Shown here piece by piece: positions 37,182 through 47,456 of a DNA stretch of 64,000 bases. Position 1 is the stretch's first letter, and each line of letters begins with the position of its first letter. Below the pieces are notes generated by a model. The model saw nothing but the letters and a program-made list of their open reading frames with translations. It did not search any database and was not told the origin of the DNA. The position numbers and the translations under genes were made by a program. The stretch comes from Heliocidaris tuberculata (lineage: Eukaryota > Echinodermata > Echinoidea > Camarodonta > Echinometridae). The DNA lies in assembly GCA_025618425.1 (NCBI GenBank), contig CM046844.1, positions 18,036,911 through 18,100,910 of the forward strand, given 5' to 3'.

Positions 37182-38319
37182 GAAAAGTTGTTTGAATGTC
37201 TGATATTATGTTTTTGTTGAGGGAATATTGTGTGCTGTTTGTCGAATGAAATCTTCCCAATCGAAACGAGGGATAAGATCAAGAGTGAGAGAGAGAAAGA
37301 GACTGATAGAGAAAAAGGACAACTATGTTTCGAGGTCTAATAATTGTCAGGATTTTGTTGATGGGGATTCGTCTGCGGTTGGACAAATGGAGTGTTCGAA
37401 ATTGAAATTGGGGTACAAAATTGGAGAAAAGGTTTGGAGTGTGTCAAATTTTCTATGGAACGTATAACTGAAATGTCTAAGGGGGGGGGGGGGAGTAAGA
37501 GGAGAGAAAGGAATTCGGAGATACTGGAGAGAGAATAAGAGGCAGAGAAGAGAGAGAGAGAGAGAGAAATCAGAGGAACAAAAGAATAAAATTCGTGAGC
37601 AAGAAAGAGGAAAATAGAGACGAGACAAAAGGAGACAGTAAAAGAAAGAAAGAAAGAAAGAAAGAGGGGAGAAGGGTGAGGGTTGGGAGATAGATATGAT
37701 GATAATTATAGAGATAGATAGAGAGCATTGAAAGGAGAGAAAATGCCGAACAAGTTCGGATTAGAGCGAACTAGGGAGATGTCAGAGGAAATAATCCTCA
37801 ACTTAATCGTATTAAATGTCATCCCGAAATTAATTCCATCCACGCACAGTTGTCCCTGGTTGGAGGAGTACACAAATAGCCCCCGACATAACTCATTTCG
37901 GAAACCTTTACCACGGTAATGAACGCCATGTCATGACATACTGCGCACTAAGTGCTTTTCAGTTTTTAGTTCATGGCAAAATGAGTGTTTCTCAGAATCA
38001 TGGCTCAATTTCCACAATGTTCCTATCATGCTGAACAAAGTGCACCCAAGTTACCAATAACAAGTATTTCCTTTCAAGACAATGGCTATGAAATCAGAGA
38101 TGTGTTGTGATACTACACCAGTAAGTGCATCTTCAGAAATGATCAAATCGAATATTTTGAGACACATTCTAGAAGAAGTCAAAGCTGCATTTTGTCATTT
38201 GGCAAACATATATATCTTGATTGTAATAAATAAAGTGTTTTTTATTGATATTATATCGAAAAACATATCCTTCTATATTAAACATGAGAACATGTTCATA
38301 TCTTATAACGATAACATAA

Positions 38320-39545
38320 TTGGCTTAGTGGTTTGAGCGATGGTCTCAGAATCTAGTGTTTCTGATTCGAATTCAAAACAGAGAAAAACAATTGAAAAGT
38401 TTTCATCTGTCGTGGATCGGATTATATATGGTTCAGTGGTTTGAAGGATTGTCTTAGAAAATGGAAGTCCCTGGTTAGAATTCAGGACCTGTTTACAACT
38501 GTGTTTAGATGGTAATAGTGAATCAGGGGTTTGACAGATTTGCTTAAAACCTGATGATCCGGTGTATAGAACAAAGAGAGAACAATCAACACGTCCACAT
38601 CTGCATTATTAGATAGTAATATGTAGTTCAGTGACTTGAGCAAAAGTCTTATAACCTGGAGATCCCCGGTTTAAATCTAAGAGAGAACAATCAACAATTA
38701 AGTTCACATCTGCATTAGATAGAAATAAATGGTTCAGTGGTTTGAGCGATTTTCTAAGAACGTGGAGGTCCACGGTTCAAATCTAAGAGAGAGAGCAATC
38801 AACAATTAAGTTCACATCTGCATTAGATAGAAATATATATGGCTCAGTGGTTTGAGCGATTTTCTTAGAATGTGGTGGTCCCCGGTTCAAATCTAAGAGA
38901 GAACAATCAACAATTAAGTTCACATCTGCATTAGATGTTAGATATAATATGCTCAGTGGTTCTGGCGATGACCTTACACTCCCAAGCTCGAATCCAAGAC
39001 AGATCAATCGGCAATTCCACACATGTTGCGGATAGTAATATCTGGTTCAGTGGTCTTTGAACAGGGAGGTCCCGGGTTCGAATCCAATCGATAGCTTCTT
39101 ATCATCAGTCGATTTCAATACGTGGCTTAGTGGTTTGAGCAATAGTCTGAGAACCGAGAAGTCCCATGTGCGAAGCGAAGTTTAATTGTATAGATAGCAA
39201 TATGCTGCCCTGTGGTTTCAGCGATTGTCTAAGAACCATGAGGTTCAGGGTTTAAAACCAAGATAAAACAATCGACAAGTTCATATCTACATGAGAAAGC
39301 ATTGCATCGGTGGTTCGAGCGATATTCCTGCAGTGAGGAAGCCCAGAGCTTAATTGCAAAAAAGACCAATCGACAATTACTGCAGGTATATAGTAATATG
39401 TGGTCAGTGGTCTTTTTAACCGGGAAGTTCCGGGTTCGAATCCAGTAGATAGCTTCATTTCTGCAGTAGATAACAATATCTGGCTCAGTAATTAGAGCGA
39501 TGGTCTTGTTGAACCCGAAGGTTTCAGGTTCTAATCCATGAAAGA
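38320..39545 (+). repeat. tandem array of 13 tRNA-like (box A + box B) units
   Basis: Units start near 38320, 38429, 38518, 38624, 38729, 38840, 38950, 39042, 39122, 39203, 39304, 39400 and 39480, spaced 80-110 bp. Each begins with a box-A-like TGGCTCAGTGGTTTGAGCG or a variant, whose GCTC/GAGC ends could form a D-arm. Where preserved, about 35-45 bp later each has a box-B-like element: exact GGTTCGAATCC at 39075-39085 and 39433-39443, and GGTTCAAATC at 38774-38783 and 38884-38893. Linkers of about 50 bp are related (GAGAACAATCAACAATTAAG, TTCACATCTGCATTAGATAG). The region is non-coding. Tandem multiplication of a tRNA-derived unit is inferred. Confidence 0.85.
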
Positions 39546-39794
39546 CCAATTGACAAGTTCATATGTGCAGTAAGCTAAGCCATTGCTTCAAATACGCATA
39601 CCCTACAATATGAAGGAGAACCCCATGTTATCACGGTTATCTTTCATAATTATGAAGAAGACATATTAAGCATCTTAACATGCAATTAAAAAGTGTACTT
39701 TGATTGTTAACAACCATTATTTTAGTACAGCTTGATTCCAGAATTTTTTTTAGTATTATTTTGAGGATATTTGTTTGCACCTATAAGGTAATCT

Positions 39795-40085
39795 TGAGTT
39801 CTGGGAAAGGGAAAAATAATTTGTGAGCTTTCTCATTCTTTTTATGTCAGTTTGGAAGAACATTATAGTAGAGACATCCCCTAAAACTGATTGCTCTTCA
39901 TATGCTCTTATAATCGAAATATGACTAAAAATAGCTGAAATGTTTGGGCCGAACAATCATGCCCACTTGTGTGTGTGTGTGTGTGGGTGTGTGTGGGTGT
40001 GTGTGTGTAGTCCCATTTACCCATTTCTGTGTGCAGTACATGTGCTTTTCAGTGAGAATGGGTCGATTTCTTATCTATTTTGAGG
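39795..40085 (-). repeat. dispersed repeat, copy D, split by (GT)n
   Basis: On the minus strand it carries GAGAATGAGAAAGC-like, GGGGATGTCTC-like and GGGTAAATGGGACTA sequence in the order of copies A-C. A GT/GGGTGT microsatellite at 39968-40008 has expanded inside it. Confidence 0.6.
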
Positions 40086-40214
40086 ATTCCAAAACAACAC
40101 AGTATAAAACTAGAGGGGCCGTCAAAGGCGGCAGACCCACGCGCGGTGCTACAGAGTAGTTGCAATACTATACTATGGGGTCAAAACTGAAATCTACATT
40201 GGGTGATTTCACGC

Positions 40215-40500
40215 TCGGTGTTGGTGTTTGTGGTTAGTGTTTATTTTGCCGCGAAATCATGATCTAACACCGACTATGAAATGAGAAAAAAATCAGTCGG
40301 TGTTAGGTGTTGACCTCTGATTTTCTGACGTAGTTCCGGTTGCCGGTGTTTAATTTTTGTCAGATGTTGTCTGCTGAACCGAGCTCGGCAGCCGGTGTTT
40401 AATTTCATGTACAAAATTCCGTTCACTAACACTATACCCTAGGGATTAAGAAATTTTCATTTCACGTTCGGTGTTGGTGCTGGTGTTGCTACTTGTATGC
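40215..40500. repeat. cluster of CGGTGTT-containing words
   Basis: CGGTGTTGGTGTT, GTCGGTGTTAGGTGTTG, GCCGGTGTTTAATTT (twice) and CGGTGTTGGTGCTGGTGTT recur within 290 bp, with an inverted AACACCGACT. It may be a decayed palindromic element. The ends are unclear. Confidence 0.45.
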
Positions 40501-40716
40501 TAGATACGGGAAATTTGGGGGATTAGCCGTGAGAAATAAAGTCAGTAGGCATCATTCGAAGTGTAATTTTACAGGTGTTATGAGGTAGTATGTTCATATA
40601 GGTCTGAAATTAAATTTAGTCCAACGTTCGATCTAGAGCACACGGAAAGGAACTAGATCTACCTTTGCTTTTTAAAGGGGCGGAATGAGTGAATAAAAAA
40701 TCCTACCTAGTTTTTT

Positions 40717-41344
40717 TTTCCAGATAGATTTGATAAATATGATGTTCGATATTCCGTAGTAAAAGACCCAGAGAATCCACATTATTAACTAGGATGAGTT
40801 CTAAATCAACAATCACAATGCAAAAGTAATGAAACTTCACGGCTAATCTGAGCCGATGCCCGAAATTTGGCCGTTTGCCTTGTACGCGCTGGGCCGTCCG
40901 ATCCGGCGTCTAGCTGCATATTGGCTACCGCAGCATTTTCTGCTGCAAGTGAGAAACTCGAGAGAAATTAAATCTAAACTTACTGTTCCTATCAATACTA
41001 TCCATTTCTGTGAAGTTTCTTACCGGTCTCTTTCCAGATAGATTTGATAAATATGATGTTCGATATTCCGTAGTAAAAGACCCAGAGAATCCACATTATT
41101 AACTAGGATGAGTTCTAAATCAACAATCACAATGCAAAAGTAATGAAACTTCACGGCTAATCTGAGCCGATGCCCGAAATTTGGCCGTTAGCCATGTACG
41201 CGCTGGGCCGTCCGATCCGGCGTCTAGCTGCATATTGGCTACCGCAGCATTTTCTGCTGCAAGTGAGAAACTCGAGAGAAATTAAATCTAAACTTACTGT
41301 TCCTATCAATACTATCCATTTCTGTGAAGTTTCTTACCGGTCTC
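40717..41344 (+). repeat. recent 314-bp tandem duplication
   Basis: 40717-41030 and 41031-41344 are almost identical head-to-tail copies. The only differences I saw are two bases, in CCGTTTGCCTTG versus CCGTTAGCCATG. Each copy holds a 60-80-codon frame starting MPEIWP, with no recognisable family. The near identity argues for a recent event or, less interestingly, an assembly artefact from two alleles. Confidence 0.85.
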
Positions 41345-41545
41345 TAGATCAAATAAGGATTGCTTTTAGAATCACCGGACTACTCGGGCAATTTTACGAT
41401 ATTCTAGACTAATAAATCAGTAGTTAAAAACATTTTTTTCTTCTTCGTTGAGAATGGTGCTGACGCCATTACCAGTGTTAAGCTATCGATGCGCTTTGTT
41501 GGGATATCGGTATCGGCTCCTTAAATCTGATACGTGCGATCTTTA

Positions 41546-42616
41546 AGGCCCTGTCACACCTTTCCGGGCAAGCCTTGCGTGTGACTTGCGGGGAACAATT
41601 TTTGCTACCCGGAGGTCTCCGCAGATGGCCCGCACCTGACAGTACCTAGCACGTATCTCGCCCGTAGTTGCCCGGAGGTGCGCACGCAAGTCCGATTTAC
41701 CCGCAGCCAAGTTTTGAGCATGCCCAAAACTTGTTCCGGGTGAGTCGTGGGGGATTGTCCTCAGAGGTCCACGTAGAACACCAGTAGGAGGCCCGTAGCG
41801 GCCGCAAGTCACAGGCAGTTAACCCGCTTGAAGTACGTAGGTTGCCCGTGGATCTGTGGCTATGCGCCGGAAACGCGTGTCATCTGCGGGCATTCTACGA
41901 GCATAATACGGGTGTTTTACTGGCAAGGAACGGTGTCGATACTGCCAACATACGTGTAGCTGGTCAGTTCTGCGGGCGTGGAGCGAGCTATACGAGCAAA
42001 TTGCGTGCATGTCGAGGGTCACTTACTGCCTTTCTGCTGGTTAGTTGAGGGTCGCCTGCGGCCAAGATAATGACGTTCTGCCGACGGGGCATCTTTATTC
42101 CAACTGAAGAAAACGAGAAATAATGGTCTCTCCATCCACTCGACCAGTATTACCCAGGCTCGCACCTCGCAGGCAACTTCCACGCAGGTAACACGCAGTT
42201 GTGACGCAGGTACCCCGCAGCGCCCGTACACTCTCAGAAATGTTGGTTAAAAATCATTAGGTTGGTTCAAATATGAACCTACCAACTGTTGGTTAAAGGT
42301 AAATTGTATGTAAAACATACGGGATTTTGTTTTAACCAACAGTTGGTAGGTTCATATTTTAACCAACCTAAAAACTTTTCTGAGAGTGTATGTCGCCCGT
42401 AACTAACACGGATCAGTTTCGAAGCTCTCACGCGCCACCCACGCGCCTGACACGCAGGTCACACGGAATACACGCAAGTAGAACGTAAGTAGCACGCGTC
42501 CAGCAGGTAAGACGCACGCGAAATCCTTGTCCGCCCGCAGAAACTATTCTGCGTGCTGGAAAATCCATACACGCAACAAGCCCGCGTAGCTTGCCCGGAA
42601 AGGTGTGACAGGGCCT
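41546..42616. mobile_element. GC-rich TIR element with TTA target duplication (Harbinger-like, non-autonomous)
   Basis: The ends AGGCCCTGTCACACCTTTCC and GGAAAGGTGTGACAGGGCCT are exact inverse complements, and the repeat continues to about 28 bp. TTA flanks both sides (41543-41545 and 42617-42619). A 3-bp TTA duplication with a GGCC-type end fits PIF/Harbinger. TTAA-using families (Kolobok, piggyBac) are the alternative, since the left flank can also be read as TTAA. The interior is far more GC-rich than the intron and full of CGCAGG, CGCAAGT and CCCGCAG words. It has no transposase, and a nested MITE sits at 42229-42388. Confidence 0.75.
42229..42388. mobile_element. nested MITE with TA target duplication
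   Basis: CACTCTCAGAAA at the left and TTTTCTGAGAGTG at the right are inverted. They enclose a second inverted pair (CCTACCAACTGTTGGTTAAA and its complement) in a nearly complete fold-back of 160 bp. TA flanks both sides (42227-42228 and 42389-42390), consistent with a Tc1/mariner-type mechanism. It lies wholly within the larger element and is therefore younger. Confidence 0.75.
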
Positions 42617-42624
42617 TTACATAT

Positions 42625-42850
42625 ACTATACTACAGAGTCAAAACTAGAAAGTCTCACAGAATTTGCAGGGATCAACCAATCATCACCAAAATTTAATCG
42701 ATTCTTTCCTGTCACTATGTCACTATGGTGCATATCCGTTCACCCGTTCTCTAGTTATCTTGTACACAAACAAACAAACAAACAAACCACAAACAAACAT
42801 ACGGAACCCTTTACATAACCCTGCCGATTTCATCGGCGTGGGTAACAATT
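42625..42850 (+). repeat. dispersed repeat end with (CAAA)n and terminal hairpin
   Basis: CAACCAATCATCACCAAAAT, CATATCCGTTCACCC, five CAAA units, and finally GCCGATTTCATCGGC, a small hairpin. This order is seen in common interspersed repeats of marine invertebrates, recalled as a pattern only. The first 28 bp also resemble 40168-40195. Confidence 0.4.
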
Positions 42851-42859
42851 CTTATGTAG

Positions 42860-44640
42860 ACATGGTCAACCTTTCCCAATTCCTTTGAGACAGTTTCTTT
42901 CACAATGTAATTGCAAGGCCTGAACTCTACTTTATCAACAAGCATACACACACAAAAAGATTTTCTAATTTATAGCTTACTTGAATGTAATTTATTACCT
43001 TACGGTTAATTGAACACAAGCAAATAAACATTATGAATAAAGCAAAAACAAATTTTCACCGCGTAACCAAAATATTCTAACAACTCATGTCAAAAACACG
43101 CACATTACCAAATCGCACCCCAATAAATCATTGGTGCAGAAGTGGAAACCTATTTATGCAAAATGGAGGGGCCTGCGAGCGAGAAGTACTTTTAGCGTCG
43201 TGGTCCCATGGGGGTCTCGTAACCCGTTGGCTTTTAAATATGCGTGCCCTTGGGGTTCTACAGACAATGTAATTACACGTATTGCTTTTAGGTGACATCT
43301 GAGAGGGTCACGTGTCAACAATGATGTTCGTTGACACTTGGAACTTGTTTACTCCACTAAGCTCGCGAAACCCGAGTGGGTTGTGTGTGCACAATCATGA
43401 TGATGGACGTGTGTGAACGGCTGATTTCGTACGTGGTATTAAGGTCTGGTTAAAGAGTTAAGAGGGGGGAGCATTAATGTTTGCGGAACATGCGAGGAGG
43501 ATGATGGGTACTTGTCGTTAAGTGGTAGTCTGTTCGACGGCAGTGACATCAATGACATTAATGATTAAAATAGAGAGGAGGGGAAAAACAAGGGAAAAGG
43601 GAGGCCGTCTAGGTTCAAACACAAAACATTGTATTGAAAGCAAATTAATATTTTGTTTCATTCTACATATAGCCGTTAAGATGAATGTCGATTCTTATCA
43701 TTGTTTACTATAATACCGCGAATGCGATCAGATTTTTATCTTAACGGAGCAATGGGCATTTCGTGGTCAAATTTAAAGTGACCATTATCAGATATTTGTT
43801 ATTGGTTATCTCGCCTAATATATTATAATGATCATGTACAAAGAATAGACAAGATCTATTTTTGTGCTCTTGTCAATGCAACAAAGGACTTTCTCCTTTG
43901 TAAATACATTGTTTCTATCAGAAATGCAAAGATGCAAAGGATGCAAAAAGAATGAAAGAGATAGAGACAGGCAAATACAAGTACAAAACCAAGTATTTAT
44001 TGATATTATTATTATTGAAGCCTGGAAGGGGAAAGAGAAAAGTAGAGAGTGTAAGAAAAAGGAAATTATACATGTAGACTGAAGCGAAAGAGATGAAGAA
44101 AAAAAAGAGAGGAGAAATAAAAGCAAGAGAGAGGGGAAACACATCGGAAAAGGAAAGCGAGGAGGAGAGAGTCAGACAGAGAGAGAGAGAGTCAGACAGA
44201 TACAGACAGACAGAGTCGGGGAGCACAGAGAGAGAGAGAGAGAGAGAGATGGAGAGCGAGAGGTCAGCGTAACAAGTACAGCTCTTGGGAAGAAGTGCTC
44301 AAGGTGATTGCAAGACGCGGTATAAGGGTGGGATTAGCACTGATGTGTACTTGAGACCAGAGAGTAACTTGTCGGACAAGAATCTATTAAATAATTAGAT
44401 TGAAGCCAATTTGTGGAATAGTTTAGGCCAGTGAAGTGTACACAAAATAGTGATAAACTTGCTGAAAATCGTGTCCCCGAAAACATGGATTTTTGCACAT
44501 GGAACTACGTTGCAGGTAGACAATTCATGTTTCATGGAGACAGTCCCGACATTTCATGTTGTGTGTTGTGTATTTTGCTTATAAATCAGCAAAGACAATT
44601 TTTCTTTCAGAATCAGTTGACAGATGTAGAAAGATGGATA
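42860..44640. other. intron stretch with GA tracts only
   Basis: Contains GA-rich patches at 44160-44260 and no recognisable gene or transposon. A possible very diverged piece of the dispersed repeat lies near 44455-44560 (TTGCTGAAAATCGTG, GCACATGGAACTAC). Confidence 0.4.
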
Positions 44641-44644
44641 TGCT

Positions 44645-44645
<1 letters not shown>

Positions 44646-44699
<54 letters not shown>

Positions 44700-44740
44700 T
44701 GTATATATGAAGTATATAATATACGTTTGTATTATTATCT
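44646..44740. repeat. (TA)n microsatellite
   Basis: About 25 TA units followed by TA-rich sequence. A second, longer TA tract lies at 44890-44998. The two bracket a 130-bp segment described next. Confidence 0.9.
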
Positions 44741-44870
44741 TCAGAATCTGAAGAAGGCCGGGAAGGCCGAAAGCTTGATCTAATAAAGTTGAAGTTGCAG
44801 CTACGTCCTTGTCTCCTGTCTCATCAATCCTCACACTATACAATTTACCGAGACGCCGTCGAAATGTTTA
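44741..44870 (+). mobile_element. possible Penelope-like element terminal fragment
   Basis: Between two TA tracts lies CTGAAGAAGGCC, a short GGCC/GGCC stem, then GGCCGAAAGCTTG and AATAAAGTTGAAG. The order CTGANGA, stem, CGAAA resembles the hammerhead-ribozyme-like core reported in Penelope-like retroelements. Here stem II is displaced by one base and no partner strands for stems I or III are evident, so activity is doubtful. Assignment is weak. Confidence 0.35.
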
Positions 44871-44889
44871 AGTTGGGTATCTTCTTCGC

Positions 44890-44902
44890 ATCTATATAAT
44901 TA

Positions 44903-44956
<54 letters not shown>

Positions 44957-44998
44957 TATATAATATATATATTTACATATATATATATATATATATGT
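44890..44998. repeat. (TA)n microsatellite
   Basis: About 100 bp of nearly pure TA, broken by ATATATTTACATA. Confidence 0.95.
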
Positions 44999-45366
44999 CA
45001 AAGAGAAATAACAATAAAAAGATGAAAATAGTTTATTCGAAAGCTGCATACGAAGAGCTTTAGTCGTCAAAATTAGAAATTTGTAGAAGGGGCGAAATGG
45101 AAGACAAGATTAGTTTAGAATTTAGAGAGTATGGATAAAAGTATTCGATATGGAATGTGAAAGAAAGAAAAATATACAGAGCGATGCGAGTTAATTGTTT
45201 ATACATAAAGATACTCAATTTTTCCCTTAAACGTTAAACATACTTATACTTCTCGTGTGTTTTTTTACCCGTGGATTGACAAGATAATGCATAGACTAAT
45301 AATACGTGAATCTTCCAATCTTAGCTGAACTGCAAGAAATGATTTACAGTTATTCGAGCCTACACT

Positions 45367-45419
45367 CCCCCCCCCCCCCCCCCCCCCCCCCGCCCCCCCC
45401 CCCCCCCCCCCCCCCCCCC
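45367..45419. repeat. 53-nt poly(C) tract
   Basis: A homopolymeric C run with a single G at 45392. Its exact length is unreliable in any sequencing technology. The complementary G strand could form a quadruplex. Confidence 0.9.
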
Positions 45420-45744
45420 GAGCGACCATTCATGTTATACACACTCAATATTTCACTTCTGCCATTATGAACGGTTTGACGGGTACATTTCGCTGTACTA
45501 CGAGGTATAAATAAATAAAAAAACGATCACATAAATAAGAAATGGGTCCATACGGAATGTACAGGATATTTGGATTATAGATAGAGCAGAGAGCGGGAGA
45601 CATATTTTGTAGTTTTAGATTATCCAGACCTTCTTATACCTTCTTCTTTTGCACGTTACCAGAATTGAAAAAGAAAATAGTATTCAATAATTGTCTTTGT
45701 AGGCTCACGTCCCTCGATCTCATCATCTCTACCATCATTTCACT

Positions 45745-45805
45745 CTACTGGAAATGCGGTACGGCACCTATGCCCTTGAGCAAGGCCTTTTTATTTACAT
45801 TTCTC
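45745..45805 (+). mobile_element. SINE body fragment
   Basis: CTATGCCCTTGAGCAAGGCC then TTTTTATTTACATTT parallels the SINE body at 12280-12310. No A or B box is present, so it is a fragment. Confidence 0.35.
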
Positions 45806-46084
45806 TTTTATCGTACATTAAATACACGGTGTTTGGCATATTACGCAGTACGTTTGTGAATGTTAAACATTAAAATAATTCATTTCGTAAATCATGATAA
45901 CTTCATCAGGTAGACGATTCGGGATAAGCAGGCGGCCGCTTAGATGGGCTCAGAGCAGTCAGTTTCATTCCCGTATTCCAGCAGCTATTGTCGGTATGAA
46001 TCATTGCCTTCAAGGCGGATTTGTAGATGCTATAGTAAGCTACTAATACGAACAATTCAGAGCTATATAGGTTGCCCTAAAAAC

Positions 46085-46200
46085 ATTGTCTGTTGTTCTG
46101 GTCTAATGTTCCCGATTGGAATCCCAGTTGAGTCACTCATGGCATTTGGCAAGACATTGATCTACACATGCCGCTCCTTACCCAGGGCAGACATATAAAG
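46085..46200 (+). mobile_element. SINE fragment
   Basis: TTCCCGATTGGAATCCCAGT (a decayed box B region) is followed by CATTTGGCAAGACATTGATC and TACACATGCCGCTCCTTACC. This matches the order in the SINEs at 12192 and 59600. Confidence 0.5.
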
Positions 46201-47177
46201 TAATTCAATACAGTCCTGATGACGTTATGGTAGGCTTATTCCCCAGGGAGAGGAGATGGTGCACACTTTAATTATTGTATGCATAACGTATGCCCTTCGA
46301 GACATTGGTATAAGCAAGAATTGTTGTTGTTTTGTCCCTATATTTATAAAGTGATGATATTGACAAGCAAGCTTTCCGCGCCCGCAGTGCGTGATGAAAG
46401 CATAACATGTTTATTTTCACACCTTGTCGGCTGGACTTTCAAGACTAGCTCCTTCATGCTTTTCGATTAAACTTGACCACTGCAGGGCGAAAATTATGTC
46501 GACCATCGATCCGTCCAGTCCATTACAAGTGTCCAGTATAATACCGACATGACGCGTGTATGACGTGCTCGCGAAATTGAGATTATATTGGAACGATCTC
46601 GATTGGAGTACAAGCCTTGTCATGTCTCGTGCTTATACGATCCCTTTTAGATCACGAAATTAGGGCAAGGAAATTGATCATGTAAGTGAATTTTAATCAT
46701 TTTCTCGACCCTTGTCAAGTACAACTTACTAGAGGTATTTCATTGCATCGCTTATAACCGAAACAGTCGAGTATAAGTTTCAAGTGTGATGGGCAGGGAG
46801 ATGATAAAGAAAATAAAATACAGTATGAACTATTTTGTGCACAAAGTGTATGAAAAAAATATAGATAATTAGTACTTTCGCACTGCATGGTACAGAACAT
46901 TCTATCTATCCCTCTAGGGCGATAGACTTTGGCGATCATGCCTTTCGACAACTCTCCGTCTCTATAGCTTTCTTCATTAGTTCTATCCCTGTCCCTTCAC
47001 TCCCCCTCTCTCTCTCTCTTCAAGCCATTTCTTTTACTTCCTCTCAATCTGTCCTGTGCTAAACCACCTTTCCTTAAAAAAAAATGTCCCGAGCACCTCG
47101 TTTGCCTGATCCTTAGCTAACAAAACGGTTTCTGCTAAACTTCAGCTCCTCTCAAAACTTCCTCATCACTCATTCTA

Positions 47178-47456
47178 TTTGTCCTCTTCCTCCTCCTCCT
47201 CCTCCTCCTTCTCCTTCTCCTCTTCCTCCTCCTCCTCCTCCTCCTTCTCCTTCTCCTCTTCCTCCTCCTCCTCCTCCCCCTCTATCTTCTTCTTCTTCTT
47301 CTTCTTCTTCTTCTTCTTCTTCTTCTTCTTCTTCTTCTTTTTCTTCTTCTTCTTCTTCTTCTTTTTCTTCTTCTTCTTCTTCTTCTTCTTCTTCTTCTTC
47401 TTCTTCTTCTTCTTCTTCTTCTTCTGTTCTTCCTTTTCTTCTTCTTCTTCTCTCTT
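47178..47456. repeat. long CCT/CTT triplet polypyrimidine tract
   Basis: About 280 bp: (CCT)n and (CTT)n mixtures at 47178-47280, then nearly pure (TTC)n to about 47424. All frames stay open in both strands (poly-Ser/Phe or poly-Lys/Glu). It is a homopurine-homopyrimidine mirror sequence able to form triplex (H-DNA). Confidence 0.95.

Noticed and set aside
38320..39545. Genuine tRNA gene cluster
   Set aside because: No unit has a complete acceptor stem, T-stem 3' strand or plausible anticodon loop; only D-arm and box A/B resemblance remains.
38320..39545. CRISPR-like array of repeats and spacers
   Set aside because: Both the unit and linker are related among copies, spacing varies from 80 to 110 bp, and the host is an animal.
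40856..41412. MPEIWP... frames as a duplicated gene
   Set aside because: Both copies come from the 314-bp tandem duplication. Frames are short, lack any recognisable family and read into different sequence at their ends.
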